DNA of 64,000 nucleotides from Spirodela intermedia (lineage: Eukaryota > Streptophyta > Magnoliopsida > Alismatales > Araceae), in the NCBI GenBank assembly GCA_902729315.2, contig LR746264.1, positions 126,501-190,500 on the forward strand, written 5' to 3'. Below are positions 1 through 12,121 of the stretch, one piece after another. Within the stretch, counting starts at the first letter, position 1, and each line of letters begins with the position of its first letter. A program made the position numbers and the translations under genes. The notes under the pieces are model-generated. The model saw nothing but the letters and a program-made list of their open reading frames with translations, was not told where the DNA came from and searched no databases.

Positions 1-781
1 CGATGAGGCTGTGGATCGTCGCGCCGACCGCTAGCTCCCCGAGATTTCCGCACGCGATGAGAACACTGGCGAAGGTGAACTCGTTCGCCCCGATACGGCC
101 GTTGACCATGTCGGCGAACCCACGGACGGCTTCCGCGTCCTCCCCTATCTGCGTGCAGCCTACGATCAACGCCGTCGCCAAGACGACGTCTTTCTCGGCT
201 GCACGATCGTAGACCAGCCGAGCCTCCCCCAGCCTCCGAAACTTGGCGTACATGTTGACCAGCGCGGTAGAGATGAAGAGGTGATTGCCGGCGCCGAAGC
301 CGGAGACCACCAGGTGGCCATGAGCTTCCTGGCCACCCCTGAGCGAGCCCACCTCGGCCAAGGCCTTCAAGACGCTCGAGAAGGTGAAACCGTCCGGCGA
401 GACGCCCTCCAGAGGCATCCGCCGGTACAGGGCGATGGCCTCCGGGTTCCTCCCCCGGCGAACGTAGGAGGACACCATGGCGTTCCAGGAGACGATGTGC
501 CTGGCGGGCATTTCGTCGAACATCTTTTGTGCGTGGTGGAGGGACCCGGACTTGAGATAGGCGTCCAGGAGCTTGTTGCCCAGGCCGAGGTAGGGGAAGC
601 CCGTCCGGCACATGTGGGCGTGGACGGCTCCCGTTCCCTCCAGAGACTTCTCGGCGGCGCACCGCCGGAGCAGCGAAGCGTAGGAGGTTGCATGAGCCCC
701 CCGGCGGCATCTCGGGGGGCGGGGGACAGTGGTCCCTAGTTGGAAGCCGCCGCTGGCGCGGCTGAGCGAGAATCTTCTCAT
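1..781 (-). CDS. PLS-type pentatricopeptide repeat protein, 3' part outside window
   Basis: The frame runs open from an ATG at 781 to the window edge, giving about 260 residues. An in-frame TGA lies just upstream of the ATG, so this is the likely start. The first ~30 residues are rich in Arg and Ser with few acids, as in an organelle transit peptide. Repeats follow with typical PLS wording, such as FDEMPARHIVSWNAMVSSY at about residues 84-102 and later FTFSSVLKAL, FISTALVNMYAKF and FTFASVLIACGNLG. Proteins of this class bind single-stranded RNA in mitochondria or plastids and direct editing, splicing or stability. The C-terminal E/DYW part that would show editing function is not visible. The gene lacks introns here, as is usual for PPR genes. 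Confidence 0.93.
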   Translation of the reverse strand, partial: MRRFSLSRASGGFQLGTTVPRPPRCRRGAHATSYASLLRRCAAEKSLEGTGAVHAHMCRTGFPYLGLGNKLLDAYLKSGSLHHAQKMFDEMPARHIVSWNAMVSSYVRRGRNPEAIALYRRMPLEGVSPDGFTFSSVLKALAEVGSLRGGQEAHGHLVVSGFGAGNHLFISTALVNMYAKFRRLGEARLVYDRAAEKDVVLATALIVGCTQIGEDAEAVRGFADMVNGRIGANEFTFASVLIACGNLGELAVGATIHSLI

Positions 782-1342
782 AGCGTCTCATTCGCCCTCG
801 TCATCCTTCTCATCATCTCTCGACCCGTGCGCTTGCCATGCAGGGGGGGGGAGTGAGGAAGAGCGAGAAAGCGGCAAGCCCACACCGATCACGGAACGAA
901 TGAGGATGATTGTATATGAATATATGACGAGAGGTTAAAGCTATCCTCTTCGAATGGATCAACGTACTCCGGACCTTGAAATTTACATCCCGAATTCCTT
1001 TAGTCTAGAAGACGGAAGGCCCACGAGTCCAAAACACTCGTGATGCTGGAGGGAGGGAGGGAGGGGGGGAGAGAGAGAGAGGGAGTCAGAGCATCCATCA
1101 GCCAGTCTGAGCCGCGGGGGTCAAAACCCATCATCTCAGGGAAGGCTTCGAGCGTCGTCAGCCGGTCGGCGGTCAAACCCGAATCACGGCCGTCGGGCTG
1201 TGAAAGCCGCCCCCCGCTCAAGGATTCTACTACTCACCGTCCCACCGCTCCTCCACAGGAAGGAGCGGCGGGGGAAAAGAGAAGACTTGATGGACCCCTG
1301 CTTCTTGTCCTCGCTTCTCTTTGCAGGTCGAGGGAAGAACTA
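782..1342. other. Intergenic: PPR 5' flank and GATA 3' flank
   Basis: This stretch separates two tandem minus-strand genes. It holds a short purine run near 1049-1083 and no open frame with recognisable homology. Plus-strand frames here are low-complexity shadows. Confidence 0.6.
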
Positions 1343-4300
1343 CTACGCCGGATCGTTTGCGTTGAAGACTTGGGTCGGCGGCGCCGCTGCGGAGGAGCTC
1401 TGGGAGAGATCCCTCAGCGTCCCCTGCGAGAGACACGGAGAATCGGGTCAGCCACTCTCCATGTTTCTGCGATACCAAAGGTGACGGAGAAGGATTCACG
1501 GAGAGGATCTAAACTCCTGCTCCGAGAGGATGTACAGACCTTGTTCGCCCACATGAGCCCGCACGCATTGCATAAGGTCTTTGGACCTCCTGGGCCCCGA
1601 CGCATCATGGGTGTGGACGCCTGGCTGCACCCGCAGTGCTGGCAACTGCAGGGAACACCGAGAGAGTCAGAAGGGAGATAGATAAGCACTCAAGAGAGAT
1701 TGGCGACCTGGAGGCAGGGGGGGAGGGAGCTTACAAAGTCTTCTGGTGGGCCTCCTCCAGGCAGGCCCCCTGCGCGAGATCGGAGCCCAGGGAAGCCGAC
1801 GCGGCATCCTCCGGGTTGAATTTAGAGGATATGAACTGGCCTTTCTTCCGCTGCATCCTGTAATTCCAATCCTGGCAACGAGTTAAATCAATCGGAACAG
1901 CTTGCGGCCGGTGCAGGCGCTGAGTCAATCCGAGCAAACGAAAAACCCATGCCGAACAGAGATGCCCATTTCATCTCCGCCTCTTGACCAATCACCTTCA
2001 AGAACGATAACGATGCTAGTCGCCCACCTTTCCCATGAAAGATTTCTACAAAGCCAACTACGATGGGTAGCACAAGTGGGACAATATTGCTCATAGTTTA
2101 TCGCAAGTGAGAATCTAACTTTGCCAACGGCCATAACATTGTGAAATAAGACATACTGGGACTGGGCGTCAACAATCATACACAGAAGGAAGAACAAATA
2201 CTCATCGGACAGCAGCACAACCTTCCCATCAAGTGCATTCCAATTTATAATAGGTCGGTGGGCACCAATAACACAAAGCATGAAAGGCTGAAGCGTGAAC
2301 ACCGTTCCGATTACGAAAACTCTAGTGACACAATCCTCCTTTTTTCCATTCCTCATACTCGAGTAGAAGCACATGGAAGATTCTGCATGAATGGTTCTTA
2401 GATAAAAACTTACACTCGAGAAATGCTAATACAGGAAAAAGGTCCCCATGATAATAAAAGAAATAGAACACCAAAAACACATTTTTGATGCGTCTGAGCG
2501 TTCACTGAGGTATATTAAAGCACTGAAGAATGCACCCACGCATTTGCAAAAGCTCGCAATTGCGAATGATGAGTCCATAAATCATTACCAGGGTATAATG
2601 CTACGTGAGGCTATAAAACTACGCAACCCTCTTCACAGCCTTAGAGAATATGGAATCATAACAATTCAAAAATCTTACTCCCCAAGAGAGGGAACCTCAG
2701 TGAAATTTTACAGCATTTTGAACAAACATGGTATCGGAAGAAATACTATGAGGAATAACACGCTTTCCAAGAAATCACAAAGTAATCATGGAGGCGAGAC
2801 TGCGTAAAAAAAAAACAGTCGGGATTCCAGGCTAAATGTTGCGACTTTCACTGTTCACTTATGGCATTCCATATCCTGGCTGTTTCTGAATGAATGCCCG
2901 TTTTCCATCACCCCACAGACCCTGCGTGAAAGAACAAGCTTCTTCTAAGAAGCACCAGACACAATTTGCATCACCATCTTTGAATGAATGCACGAAATAA
3001 TCAAATATGATCAGTACCGACCCATAAGAACTGAACAATTGAAAATATATAAAGAGCCCATCTTGATGCTCTGATCTTCAGAGCACATTCAGTATTAAGA
3101 ACAGGCCTTGCCCAACATTGATATAACAGCTTCACATGGAAGAGACAAAACTAAATCTAGCGTATGATAAGGAGTCGAATTCCTTTCGCACAAACCCCAT
3201 CAACATACCAAAAAAAAATAATAATAATACAAAGCCAGAGCAACAGAGAACAGAAACGTGTATCGAGGTTGAAGGCATATCCTCTTTAGGCCTATCCCTT
3301 GTTCAGAGAGTGATTACGTCTGTGTAAAATGATGCTTTTACGAAATCACACAGATTAAAAACGGAAATTCGGTGGCATGCCGTTGGTCAGAATCAGACAA
3401 ACATGTAGAGGAGGAACTATGGACCGTTTCTTTTACTCGAACCAGACAATCTCGTTTGGCATCACAGCTTATAAATTACAAAAGCCGCTCATCAATGGAA
3501 ATTTCTGACGTGCAACAAGGAAATGGCGCAGATGGAAGTTCGGACTCTAAAACACAGGCTAGAAATACTCTAAAACAAGGAATTAATTGGCATAATTTTA
3601 TTAAAAAATAAAAACGTTTCAATAGGAAGCATTTATCACAGTGAAGTTTGGCTAAGCTACATATCTTTACAGAGAGTACCACCAGAACCATTGGAAAAAA
3701 TTAACTAGTCCTTACAGGAACCATTTGTGCAAGAAACTGTAAAATGAATACACAGAGAAACGAGTAATACCTTTGGGCGACCTCTTTACGTACATGGTAA
3801 CGTATCTTTTTGTCAAAGCATCGTTCTTTCCTCTTCTCCTTAAATCTCATTAAAGAAGCCTGTCTCTGATAGCTGTTTGTAGATTGCGCAAAACCATTAG
3901 ACTCCTGAAAATGGGGAGATTAATGAGGTCATGTTCACATGCTACAGTGAAAATAATCTTATCATGAGAAAAACATACTCTATTATTCTGACGTGAAGGA
4001 TCGGCCATGCTGGCGATTTCGGGAGGCAGCTCTTGCGCTCCCAGCAGCAATAGCACTGCTTGTACCTGCAAAGAGCAGGATGCACACAAAATTCAGCTGA
4101 TCCATTGATGCATGGAATTAGAAGCAGCAAGCATCCAGCGGAAAAAAACAGATATCCACGTAGAAGCTTCTCATTCTGATAAGGAAAGCGTCACAGTTAT
4201 ACAAGGGCGGAAAGTCGTAGGAACCAGACAGACATGATATCATTCAAACCCATCATGCTTTCCATACTTTGTAATAGCACAAATTAGAAAGAAATCGCGC

Positions 4301-5343
4301 TTTTTTTTCTCTTTTCATTGATGTGCTTTTATAAGAAAGGTGGTCATTGACTAAGATAACCAAGAACGAAGCTAAATAAATAAATAAAAGAAAAATGGAT
4401 GCAACACCAAATCACCCTATTCCTCCATTCTATTTGACAGAAGGCTATTTCATTTTTTGGCAAAAATAACGATAACATCCCCAATTAATTGTGGAAGAAA
4501 AACTGGTCGCCGGAAAAATTTGCCATTCAGGTGGCTGGATATGTGGCCCGATAACATTTTCCAAAAATCCAACGATTCCTTTAATGTAGAGAGGGCATCA
4601 TGGTCGAGCACAAACGAAACAGCAAATGGCTTCCATCTACAGACCGAACACCGAGTGCCCTCGATGGAAAGCGTTTAGACTCATTCTTCATCGTGCACGA
4701 GGAGCGCCTAACCACGCATCTCCAAGAATGGTTCCAACACTTTGCCCAAGGACCTCCTTGCCGTAACCCATAGAAAATAAAGAAGATAGGAGACCGGAAA
4801 ACATAACACAGAGCCCAATAACAGAAGAACGTGATGAGCATGCCCAGTTTTCCACGAGCAAGAAATTGCTTGAACGACAACGCTCCAAACCAGGGCTCCT
4901 ACCGGTCCGTAGGCTAAAAGAAAGGCATTAGTCGCGGCATTGCTTTCACATGCTTCGCCAATTGGTAGCGACAGGGCACAGCAGGCATTAATCTAAGAGA
5001 TAGAACGAGAAAGAGGAAGAGAAGAAGAAGAAGAAGAAGATATTCCCTGGACCTTGTCGGTGGCAACGGAATCAAACACATAGACCTGGCCCTGGAAAGA
5101 GAGGGTAAGTTGGTTTGGGCGCGACATCCCCACGCCACCCGCGTCCACCGGCAGAGAGGAGTCGTCGTCCTCCACGCCCCGCAGGACCATGCCCTCGCCG
5201 ACCAAGGCATCCCCCATCATGGCGCCGTCGCCCTCCTCCACCCGCCCCGGCAGCTGCTGCATCACCTGCAAGTGCTGCTGCAGTTGCAGCTGCATCTGCT
5301 CCTCGAGCTTCCTCTCGTCGTCATCGTACATGGCTCCCTCCAT
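1343..5343 (-). CDS. ZIM-like GATA transcription factor (TIFY, CCT and GATA zinc finger)
   Basis: Six exons (5343-5053, 4065-3979, 3904-3771, 1857-1735, 1645-1540, 1423-1343) join in phase to 273 residues. Exon 1 begins MEGAMYDDD and is rich in Gln and acidic residues. It ends in the TIFY motif variant [18 protein letters not shown], which exon 2 completes with [14 protein letters not shown]. Exon 3 carries the CCT domain ([17 protein letters not shown]), finished in exon 4. Exon 5 holds the zinc finger as C-x2-C-x20-C-x2-C with [19 protein letters not shown]. The 20-residue loop and this domain order define the ZML/GATA24-28 group, which binds GATA-containing promoters in the nucleus. Intron 3 is 1.9 kb and contains no recognisable gene. 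The stop after GTLRDLS plus 20 residues is the simplest ending; a further spliced tail cannot be excluded. Confidence 0.92.
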
Positions 5344-5514
5344 ACCCCCCCTACCCCAACCAAAACCCTAGCCCGACGACCTCCCAACCGGGGCAAACGT
5401 AAGGGACATGGGCCCCGTGACCTTTGTCAGTAAGGGTTCCACCGGAGTTCGGGGCGGCGAAAGTAGGGCTTTACCCAGGCTGCGGAGTCCTGGGACTATA
5501 TATATATATGAATC

Positions 5515-5551
<37 letters not shown>

Positions 5552-5662
5552 CCGCCACAGCGGGGCAACCAGTACGCATGCGAGAAGGTGCGTCGCTATA
5601 CGTACTAGCAAGAATAACTTGGAATAAAAATCAGAAGAATGACGACGGCATGTTGAACAGCG
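5344..5662. repeat. Intergenic with (GA)n at 5519-5549
   Basis: This gap holds the GATA gene's 5' leader side and the lyase gene's 3' side. A (TA)5 run lies near 5500-5509, then a pure GA run of about 31 bases, which reads CT on the sense strand of both flanking genes. The lyase coding end is itself a CCCTCC-type repeat encoding Ser-Pro. No other gene is seen. Confidence 0.7.
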
Positions 5663-8600
5663 TCAGAGAGAGGGGGAGGGGGAGGGGGAGGGGGAGGAGG
5701 GCGCCTCCAGGCGGAGGTAGTCATACATGAGGCCCTGGAAGGGGGAGGAGGCCCGGGCCTGGGTGAGGAAGACGGTGTTCTCGCCCTCCACCAGCCATTC
5801 CCTCTCCACGTTCACGTTGAACAGCCAGTAGAGCCCGTGGATGCCGTGCCTCGCGATCGAGTTGTCACCCCCGATCACCCCCGTCGTGAAGTGCGGCGGC
5901 GACGCCTCTGGGTCGTTCACCCTCACCTACGGCCCCGCTCAGGAACAAGAACCACCATCGGTCGACTGGTCATCATCATGCAGGCGGGCAAAGCAAGTAT
6001 GCGGCTGATTGCTGGGGATGGCGACGGAGAGTTCTCAGCTCGCGGGCCTACCTGTAGTTCCGCGCTCTTCGCCGACGCGAGAGCAATCCGGAGCTTGTAA
6101 GGCCCGCCCCCGCCAGGCTGGGCGGCTCCACGGTCCATCGTAAACTTGATCTGCCAGGTCGTTGACTTGTATCCATCACCAGTTTTCCTGGGTCGATCAG
6201 GCGGAGACAATAACGGGGGGGGGGGGGGGGTCTCCCTGAGCTTGCTTGGGAAGTAAGACGGAAGAAGATGAAGATGAGAGCCAGCAGTACCGTGTGACGT
6301 GCGCGTAAAACCAGTCCTTGGTGTAGTCGCTTGCCCCGACCCTGTAAACCAGATCGCCTTCCGGGTACAGCTCGGCGTATCTCTCCCACAGCCCGTACTG
6401 TCGAAACCTGTCGAGATCCGATGGCCGCGTGAGGCTCGCTCTTTGGCTGCACAAGGTGCTTCCGAGTGGCGTCTCTTCCTTCACCTGTCGGGATGACCAG
6501 CGTACAGCTTGTTGACGTAGCTGGGGTTCGGGTCCGGGACGGAGAACTCCGCCGCAGAGCGGTCTGGAACGCCGATCTCCCACAACGTCGGGCCGTCTCT
6601 CGGCGGCTCGAACACGACGTCTCCCACTTCGACATGGCCCCCTGCAGAGCTCGCGGGCCTCCGTTAGATCGTCGGAAGGAGAGTCTGAACTCGCGAGCAG
6701 GAAGGCTCACTCACTGGCGGTGATGGTGACGGTTTCAGCAAGTTTGAAGTCCCCCAGGACGCCCGGAACCCAAGCGTAGAGGCCGTACTCTCCAGCTCTC
6801 ACGTCGCCAATGGTGAAATACCCGTCGATTCCCGTTCTCGCCCAGAACTGGTATCCCTGCGAGGACAACGAGTGCACTGTCACTATTCGTATATGTATAT
6901 AGAAAGAGAGAGCGAGAGAGAGAGAGAGATGGGGGAGGGCATGGAATGAATGCCTCTGGGAACCAGGCAGACCTTGCTCTCCCTTTGCCACGAACCGGCT
7001 TCCCCGGGCGGAGCCAGACCAATGTGAGCGGAGTTCGCGGCCACGTCAACGTCGTCGAGAAAACTGAAGACAGGGCAAACCAAGCAGTTCATACATAACT
7101 GAACCTGAAGACGGGGTTTTCTGAAGACGTCACTTCACCTGTCCCTGACCAAGAGCCTGCCGCCCACAGAACCCCGTTCTTCACGCTTGTGGAAGTCCTC
7201 TGAAGCAGGGAAGCTGTAGGGCCAGCTCTCTTCTTCAACCTGCGCCTGCATCACGTAGTCATGCGAGATGGATATGAACAAATTCGTGTGCGCAGGCCTG
7301 TCTGTATAATAAGTAGCATGCTCTGGTTAGCTAATTAGCGTGGAACCTGGGACTTGGCGTCCTCCCAGAGGTAGAGGGGATCGGTGCCTCTTCGCGGGGT
7401 GGAGTTGAGATAGATGAAGACGGGCCCGAAGACCTTCTTCCAGAGCTCTCCCTCCCTGAACTTGAGCTCTAGGTCCCCCCCCGCGTAGTGGGTGCTGACG
7501 AACATCTGCTCTCGGGGGATGGAGAGGGGTCAACGTCCGGAACGAGCGCGGGGGTAGGGGGAGAGTTGACTCACAGCGAGGTTGATGGGGCCGACGTGGG
7601 AGGTGAGGTCCTGCTTCAGCGGGCCGCCCGTGCGGAACTCATTGCTGGGAGTGATCTGCCAGAAGCCCGTCTGGGGGTCAGCGCAGATCCAGCCGTGGAC
7701 CCTGTTGTCCTTGTTCTCGCACGAGTACTGGTACTTGTCGTCCACCTGCTGACCGGAGCTCGTCAGACGGCGGCGGAGGAAACCTCCTCCTCCTCCTCCT
7801 CTCTCTCTCTCTGATCCTTACCTCTCCTCTGAGATCCGAGTCGATCGGGTCGTCCAGCCTCACGGCCTCGGGGTAGGCCAGTGCCCGGCCTCGAGGAGGA
7901 AGACGGTCCTCGGGCATGGGCATGATCCTCTGCCTGTTATCCGCCATCGCCATGTAGTGAAACCTGTACAAAGCTCACTCCTAAACCAGGTCGACGACCC
8001 CTTATCATTTATGGATGTAGCGGCGGGCGTGGCTCACTTGTCCTTACGGAGCTTGAAGACTGCTCTGGCCTCGGCCAAATCGAAGTCCGGCCAGTCTTCC
8101 GCGAGCTCGAAGATGGCGTAGTTGTAGAATCCCGAGAGGCCGCGGAACATGACGATCCTGCGCGGGGCGAGTCGAATCTGGTCAGAAGGGCTGGCGAGAA
8201 ATGGGAGCCAAGTGAGAGTTCTCTGTGTTGGCGCACCTCCGGTCGATGCTCAAGGGGATGACGGTGGTTCCCCTGAGGGATGGGTTCCAGCTTCTGGAGA
8301 AAGAAAGCTCCACCTGTTCTTCGTTCTCCACGATGACCCGGAAATCCGTTCCTTGTATCCTGCAAAACGAATTCCTCGCCCCGTGATCTTTCTGAGTCAC
8401 TGGTCAGAACAAAGAGGCCGATGCACTTCATGCATGCGTGAACAGCGGTACATGCATGCAGGCACGCAGAGAGAGACCGAGAGAGAGAGAGAAGGGTGAG
8501 GTCGACTCACCTGTCAAAATGTCCTGATCCACCAGGCTCACTCCAGTTGGTGCTCCAGTACCTGTAGAACGCGAGGTATACATGCATATGCAGATGATGG

Positions 8601-8933
8601 TAAGTCAGCCCGGTTCAAGAAATGGGAAGCGAGAGAGAGAGAGAGAGAGGGAGAGAGAGAGAGGAGAGGGGCACCCTCGATCAGATTCGTCGTTGAGGAC
8701 CTCCATCAAGTTATTCAAGCCGTTGAAGCTGATGCCGGTGATCATTCCCCCAGGGTTCGTCAGAGTGACTCGGACGATTCCATTGTCCAGCACCACCTGC
8801 AACAGGAGACCTCTCATATCTCTGCGGGACTAAACTCGCATATCTCATACGGAAGGAATGACAGAGAAAGAGAGGCGGAGCTACGTACATGGCGACCCTT
8901 AACCTTCATGCTAACTCCAGCGGGAGATGCCAT
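5663..8933 (-). CDS. Rhamnogalacturonan (rhamnogalacturonate) lyase, polysaccharide lyase family 4
   Basis: Fifteen exons join in phase to 648 residues: 8933-8889, 8796-8675, 8561-8511, 8359-8237, 8157-8038, 7963-7822, 7745-7575, 7505-7347, 7245-7139, 7063-6973, 6856-6715, 6641-6485, 6407-6291, 6187-6052, 5926-5663. The start reads [15 protein letters not shown], then [19 protein letters not shown], typical of plant lyases that cleave the rhamnose-galacturonate backbone of pectin by beta-elimination. The N-terminal catalytic domain covers about residues 15-370 ([33 protein letters not shown]). A fibronectin III-like domain follows at 378-424 and a carbohydrate-binding-like domain at 425-640 ([19 protein letters not shown]). 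The last residues are a Ser-Pro repeat. The ATG model lacks a signal peptide although the enzyme acts on the cell wall; see findings. Exon 8 could start three bases earlier. Confidence 0.93.
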
Positions 8934-9739
8934 TGCTAGCCTGGGAGAAAGGAGATGAATCACCAAGCTCAGCCAGAGAGGAAGCAGGCTAGAAGAACTC
9001 CACTGCTGGAGGAGGTTTATATTGGTACAGGGAGAGAGAGAGAGAGAGAGAGAGAGCGTGCGTAAAGCGTGAGAGCGCAAGCGTAGGGATTGAATTGAGG
9101 TCGTTTGCTTGTACCAGATAATGAAGCATCGCAGGGTATTAAATGGCTACGGTTGCTTAGGGTATCGGCCTTTCGGTGTCACCCACTCCGTCGGCTCGTC
9201 TCCTCCGTAGATGACTTGAGGAAGATGCAGAGCCCTCCTTCTCCCTCTCCCTCTCCCGCGGAGGGCACACTTGGCTTGTGGGGGAGGTCACGGCATGCGT
9301 TGCTTTCTCTCCCTCCTCCCCCGACGAGCTCTGTCAACATAAAGACGACGGCCCGTGCAAGCGTCGGGAGAGAGATAGAGAGATAGATTGACCTGGAGAT
9401 AGATTAACAGAGAGAGAGGGGGGATTAGGTGGATGAAGAGGATCGATATCAAGCGATGACTCGACTTACAGAGGGGCGGGTGAGAAGAGAGAGAGAGAGA
9501 GAGAGAGGACGCCCGCTTGGTCAAGTCGTCCCAAGGTGGCGGGATCCTAGAAGCGTCTGCTATCGGGTCGGATTCGGACCGGCCCATCTTGATGCTATTC
9601 AGGCCCATTATTAGCTTCCTGCCGGGAGAGAGCATTCTAGGGGGGGATTCACTCTTCTTCGTCGGCCATCTTCCCTCCATATCCCCCTGTTCCTCGGAGA
9701 AGCCCGGCTAGGGTTTCTACGAGGTGTCGAGGAGGAGCG
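8934..9739. other. Divergent promoter region between the lyase and the TRF-like gene
   Basis: The two start codons lie 806 bp apart, back to back. GA runs at about 9030-9056 and 9490-9508 read CT toward the lyase. A further pyrimidine-rich block lies near 9235-9260. The bases just upstream of the lyase ATG are an open, hydrophobic frame without an ATG. No independent gene is seen. Confidence 0.6.
9014..9023 (-). promoter_or_regulatory. Candidate TATA box of the lyase gene
   Basis: On the minus strand the bases read AATATAAACC, about 80 nt upstream of the lyase ATG at 8933. Just upstream of it on that strand is a (CT)n run. Spacing suits a short leader, but no transcript data are available. 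Confidence 0.4.
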
Positions 9740-12121
9740 ATGGACCCCCGCGAGGTATCTTGGGTCCGGGGTTTCCTCCTCGAGCATCCCATCGAGGAGT
9801 GGCTCGCGAAGGAGATCCTTCTCTGCCTCCCGAACCCCCAACTCCTCGACCCGCGCCTCAAGAAGGCCCTCCTCCTCCGCCGCCTCTCCTTCGACGTCTC
9901 CTCCGACCGCCTCTCCGAGGACACCCTCCGCTCCCTCGAGCTCCTCGAGGAGCTCGACCGCTCTCTCGGCGCCGCGAGCCCACCGAAGGCTCTGGTCGCC
10001 GCCTACTGCGCGGTGGCCGCCGAGTTGACGTTGTCTCCCCTCAGAGACCCGCGTAGCAAGGTGAGTGCCGAGGCAGACTTCTTCGAAGCCGTGAACAGGA
10101 TCTGGAACTGCCGGGTGGTGGACGTCGAGCGGTCTGTGGCGAGGGGTTTAGTGGGCGAAGGCTTGATGCGGTGGCGGACGGCGATCAAGGAGGCGCTGGG
10201 GAGTGCGGCGGCGCGGGAGCGATTACTGCGGTGGAACACTGGATGGGAAGCGGCCGCGTCTCTGAGGGAGTACCTTAGGGTGGCGCTGAAGGAAATGGGC
10301 CCTCAGCTGCTGGAACTCGTGGCGAGGGCAGTGATCGACGACGAAGAAGAAGAAGAAGAAGAAGAAGAAGCCGTTGATGCGAAGCCGTCTAATTCTGGAG
10401 TCTGCCAGGAGGCCGTCGAGAGAAAGGAACAAAGTCTTGATGAGGGGCCATCTGATGCCAGAGGTGGGGACGAACCTGTCGAGATTAGTGGCGGGGGGCT
10501 CGATGTAGAGCCTTCTAAAGAATCCTTGGAGCAATCTACTTCCGGTGGTTCTCACGCGGAGGAATTGGCCCAATCAGGTCAACCTGACCTTGTAACTCCG
10601 AAAACAGGTCAGTCATGCTCCCTCGACGAGCTCTTATCGATGCTGCTCGTCTCTCTGGCAATCTTGACGCCGAATTCTCAAGTTCATGCAGCGTGGGAGT
10701 TTAACTGGTTCACCATCTCTTTTTTGCAGCGGAGACTGAAAGAACAGCTGCGTTAGCTGAGCAAGCGTCTCCGGACGCGTCCATGGATGAGGATCATAGG
10801 TCCAAGGAGCTGGGTCTGGTGTCCTCCCCGGAAGTTACGAAAACAAAGGAAGCTCGAAGGGCTTGCGGCGCGGATACTCTGCTGAAGGTGGCGGTAGGTC
10901 CCTTTGCAGACGCTCTGGAAGGGACTTCTCACGTCCCTGATATTGGCAAGATGGATGAGTCGGGTAGTCCGATTGGCACAGTGCGCGACCGAAACCAGAT
11001 GGATGAGGGTGAGGAAGGGCTTTTCGTTGACAAAAATATCCGAGCCACTATTCTTCGGGGACCTGAAGACGAGGATCATAGCGACACCCTGCGCCCTGGA
11101 CTATTGCCGCAGTCCGATCTTCCAAAGCCAGCTGCGCTGACTTTTGAGGTGATGGTCTCTGCTGTTGCACTCTCATAAATGCGATAAAGTTGATTGTGTT
11201 GGAAATTTTAATTGCTTAAACTGATGGCACTTTAAATTACGGAAGAAATAGACCTTTCAGCGGGATTTTCATCCTCTCAGATCAGGCTCTCAAGCAGGGA
11301 TCAGTCGTGGCAATCCCACTGCCTACTGCTGTCTGTCTGCTCCCACAATGGAAGGCTCTTCTGGGAGATTATTTCTGTCTTATTCATTCTAAACGAAGAG
11401 TCAAGTTGTCCAGTGAAGGCAGAGATCTAAGCTGAAGTCCAGAAACGAAGTTGACTTTGATCCATGCCCGTTGGATTGCGTGGTGACCCTGATTCTCATT
11501 AGATGCAGCATTCTGTCGTGTGCAGGAGGACGAAAATGCTGTCCAGTCCCCGTCTGGTAAGTCCTCAAGCTGTTCCAGAGGAGCTCACTTGGCCACACCA
11601 AGGAGGCGCAGAGTGCCCTCTCTGAGGTTGCAAGAAATCGCAAAATTTGTCCGAACGAGGAAGATCAAGAGGTGGACACCGCAGGAAGAGGATGCCCTCA
11701 GAGAAGCCGTCAAGAAGTATGTGTGCCTCTTTCTCTGCGAGAAAATAAGCGGAATCTGACAAAAAGTTCATTCGGACACTACTGAATCGATTAAAGTTCT
11801 TTTTTTTTAATTTTTTCCGGGTTGATTATTGTCGAGTCCTGTGGTGTGATGGGATGGATGGGTTGGGGTGCCTGTTTTTTATCAGATTTCTTGCCCCCCT
11901 CCCTGCAGGCACGGCAAGGGGAACTGGAAGATCATCCTGCATTCCCACCGTGAAGCGTTCGAGGAGAGGACGGAGGTAGAGATGAACATATTCTGTCCCT
12001 CGACAGGGGAATGGAAAGCTTCTTTTCTTCGGTCCCTGCCTGCGCTATCTCTCAGCATGCCTCCCCTTGACCCATTGAGCAGGTGGATCTGAAGGACAAG
12101 TGGAGAAACATGACCAGGTAG
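9740..12121 (+). CDS. TRF-like single-Myb protein (telobox-type Myb at C terminus)
   Basis: Five exons (9740-10607, 10730-11148, 11526-11716, 11909-11975, 12083-12121) give 527 residues. The N-terminal ~130 residues form a conserved helical region (FLLEHPIEEWLAKEILLC, SLELLEELDRSLG) seen in plant TRF-like proteins of the type without an N-terminal ubiquitin-like domain. A poly-Glu run encoded by (GAA)n sits at about residues 202-210, followed by a long acidic linker. The C-terminal Myb at about 470-527 reads RWTPQEEDALREAVKKHGKG, then VDLKDKWRNMTR, the telobox motif that contacts TTTAGGG repeats in this superfamily. The stop used is TAG directly after MTR; an alternative donor at that point would extend the tail. 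Whether it binds telomeres or other promoters cannot be told. It is nuclear by inference. Confidence 0.88.

Noticed and set aside
1925-2374. 149-codon minus-strand open frame in GATA intron 3
   Set aside because: No similarity to any family I know and no splice support; judged a chance frame in AT-rich intron sequence.
6048-6710. 220-codon minus-strand open frame
   Set aside because: It crosses lyase exons 12-14 and their introns in mixed frames; only the spliced lyase frame shows conserved domains.
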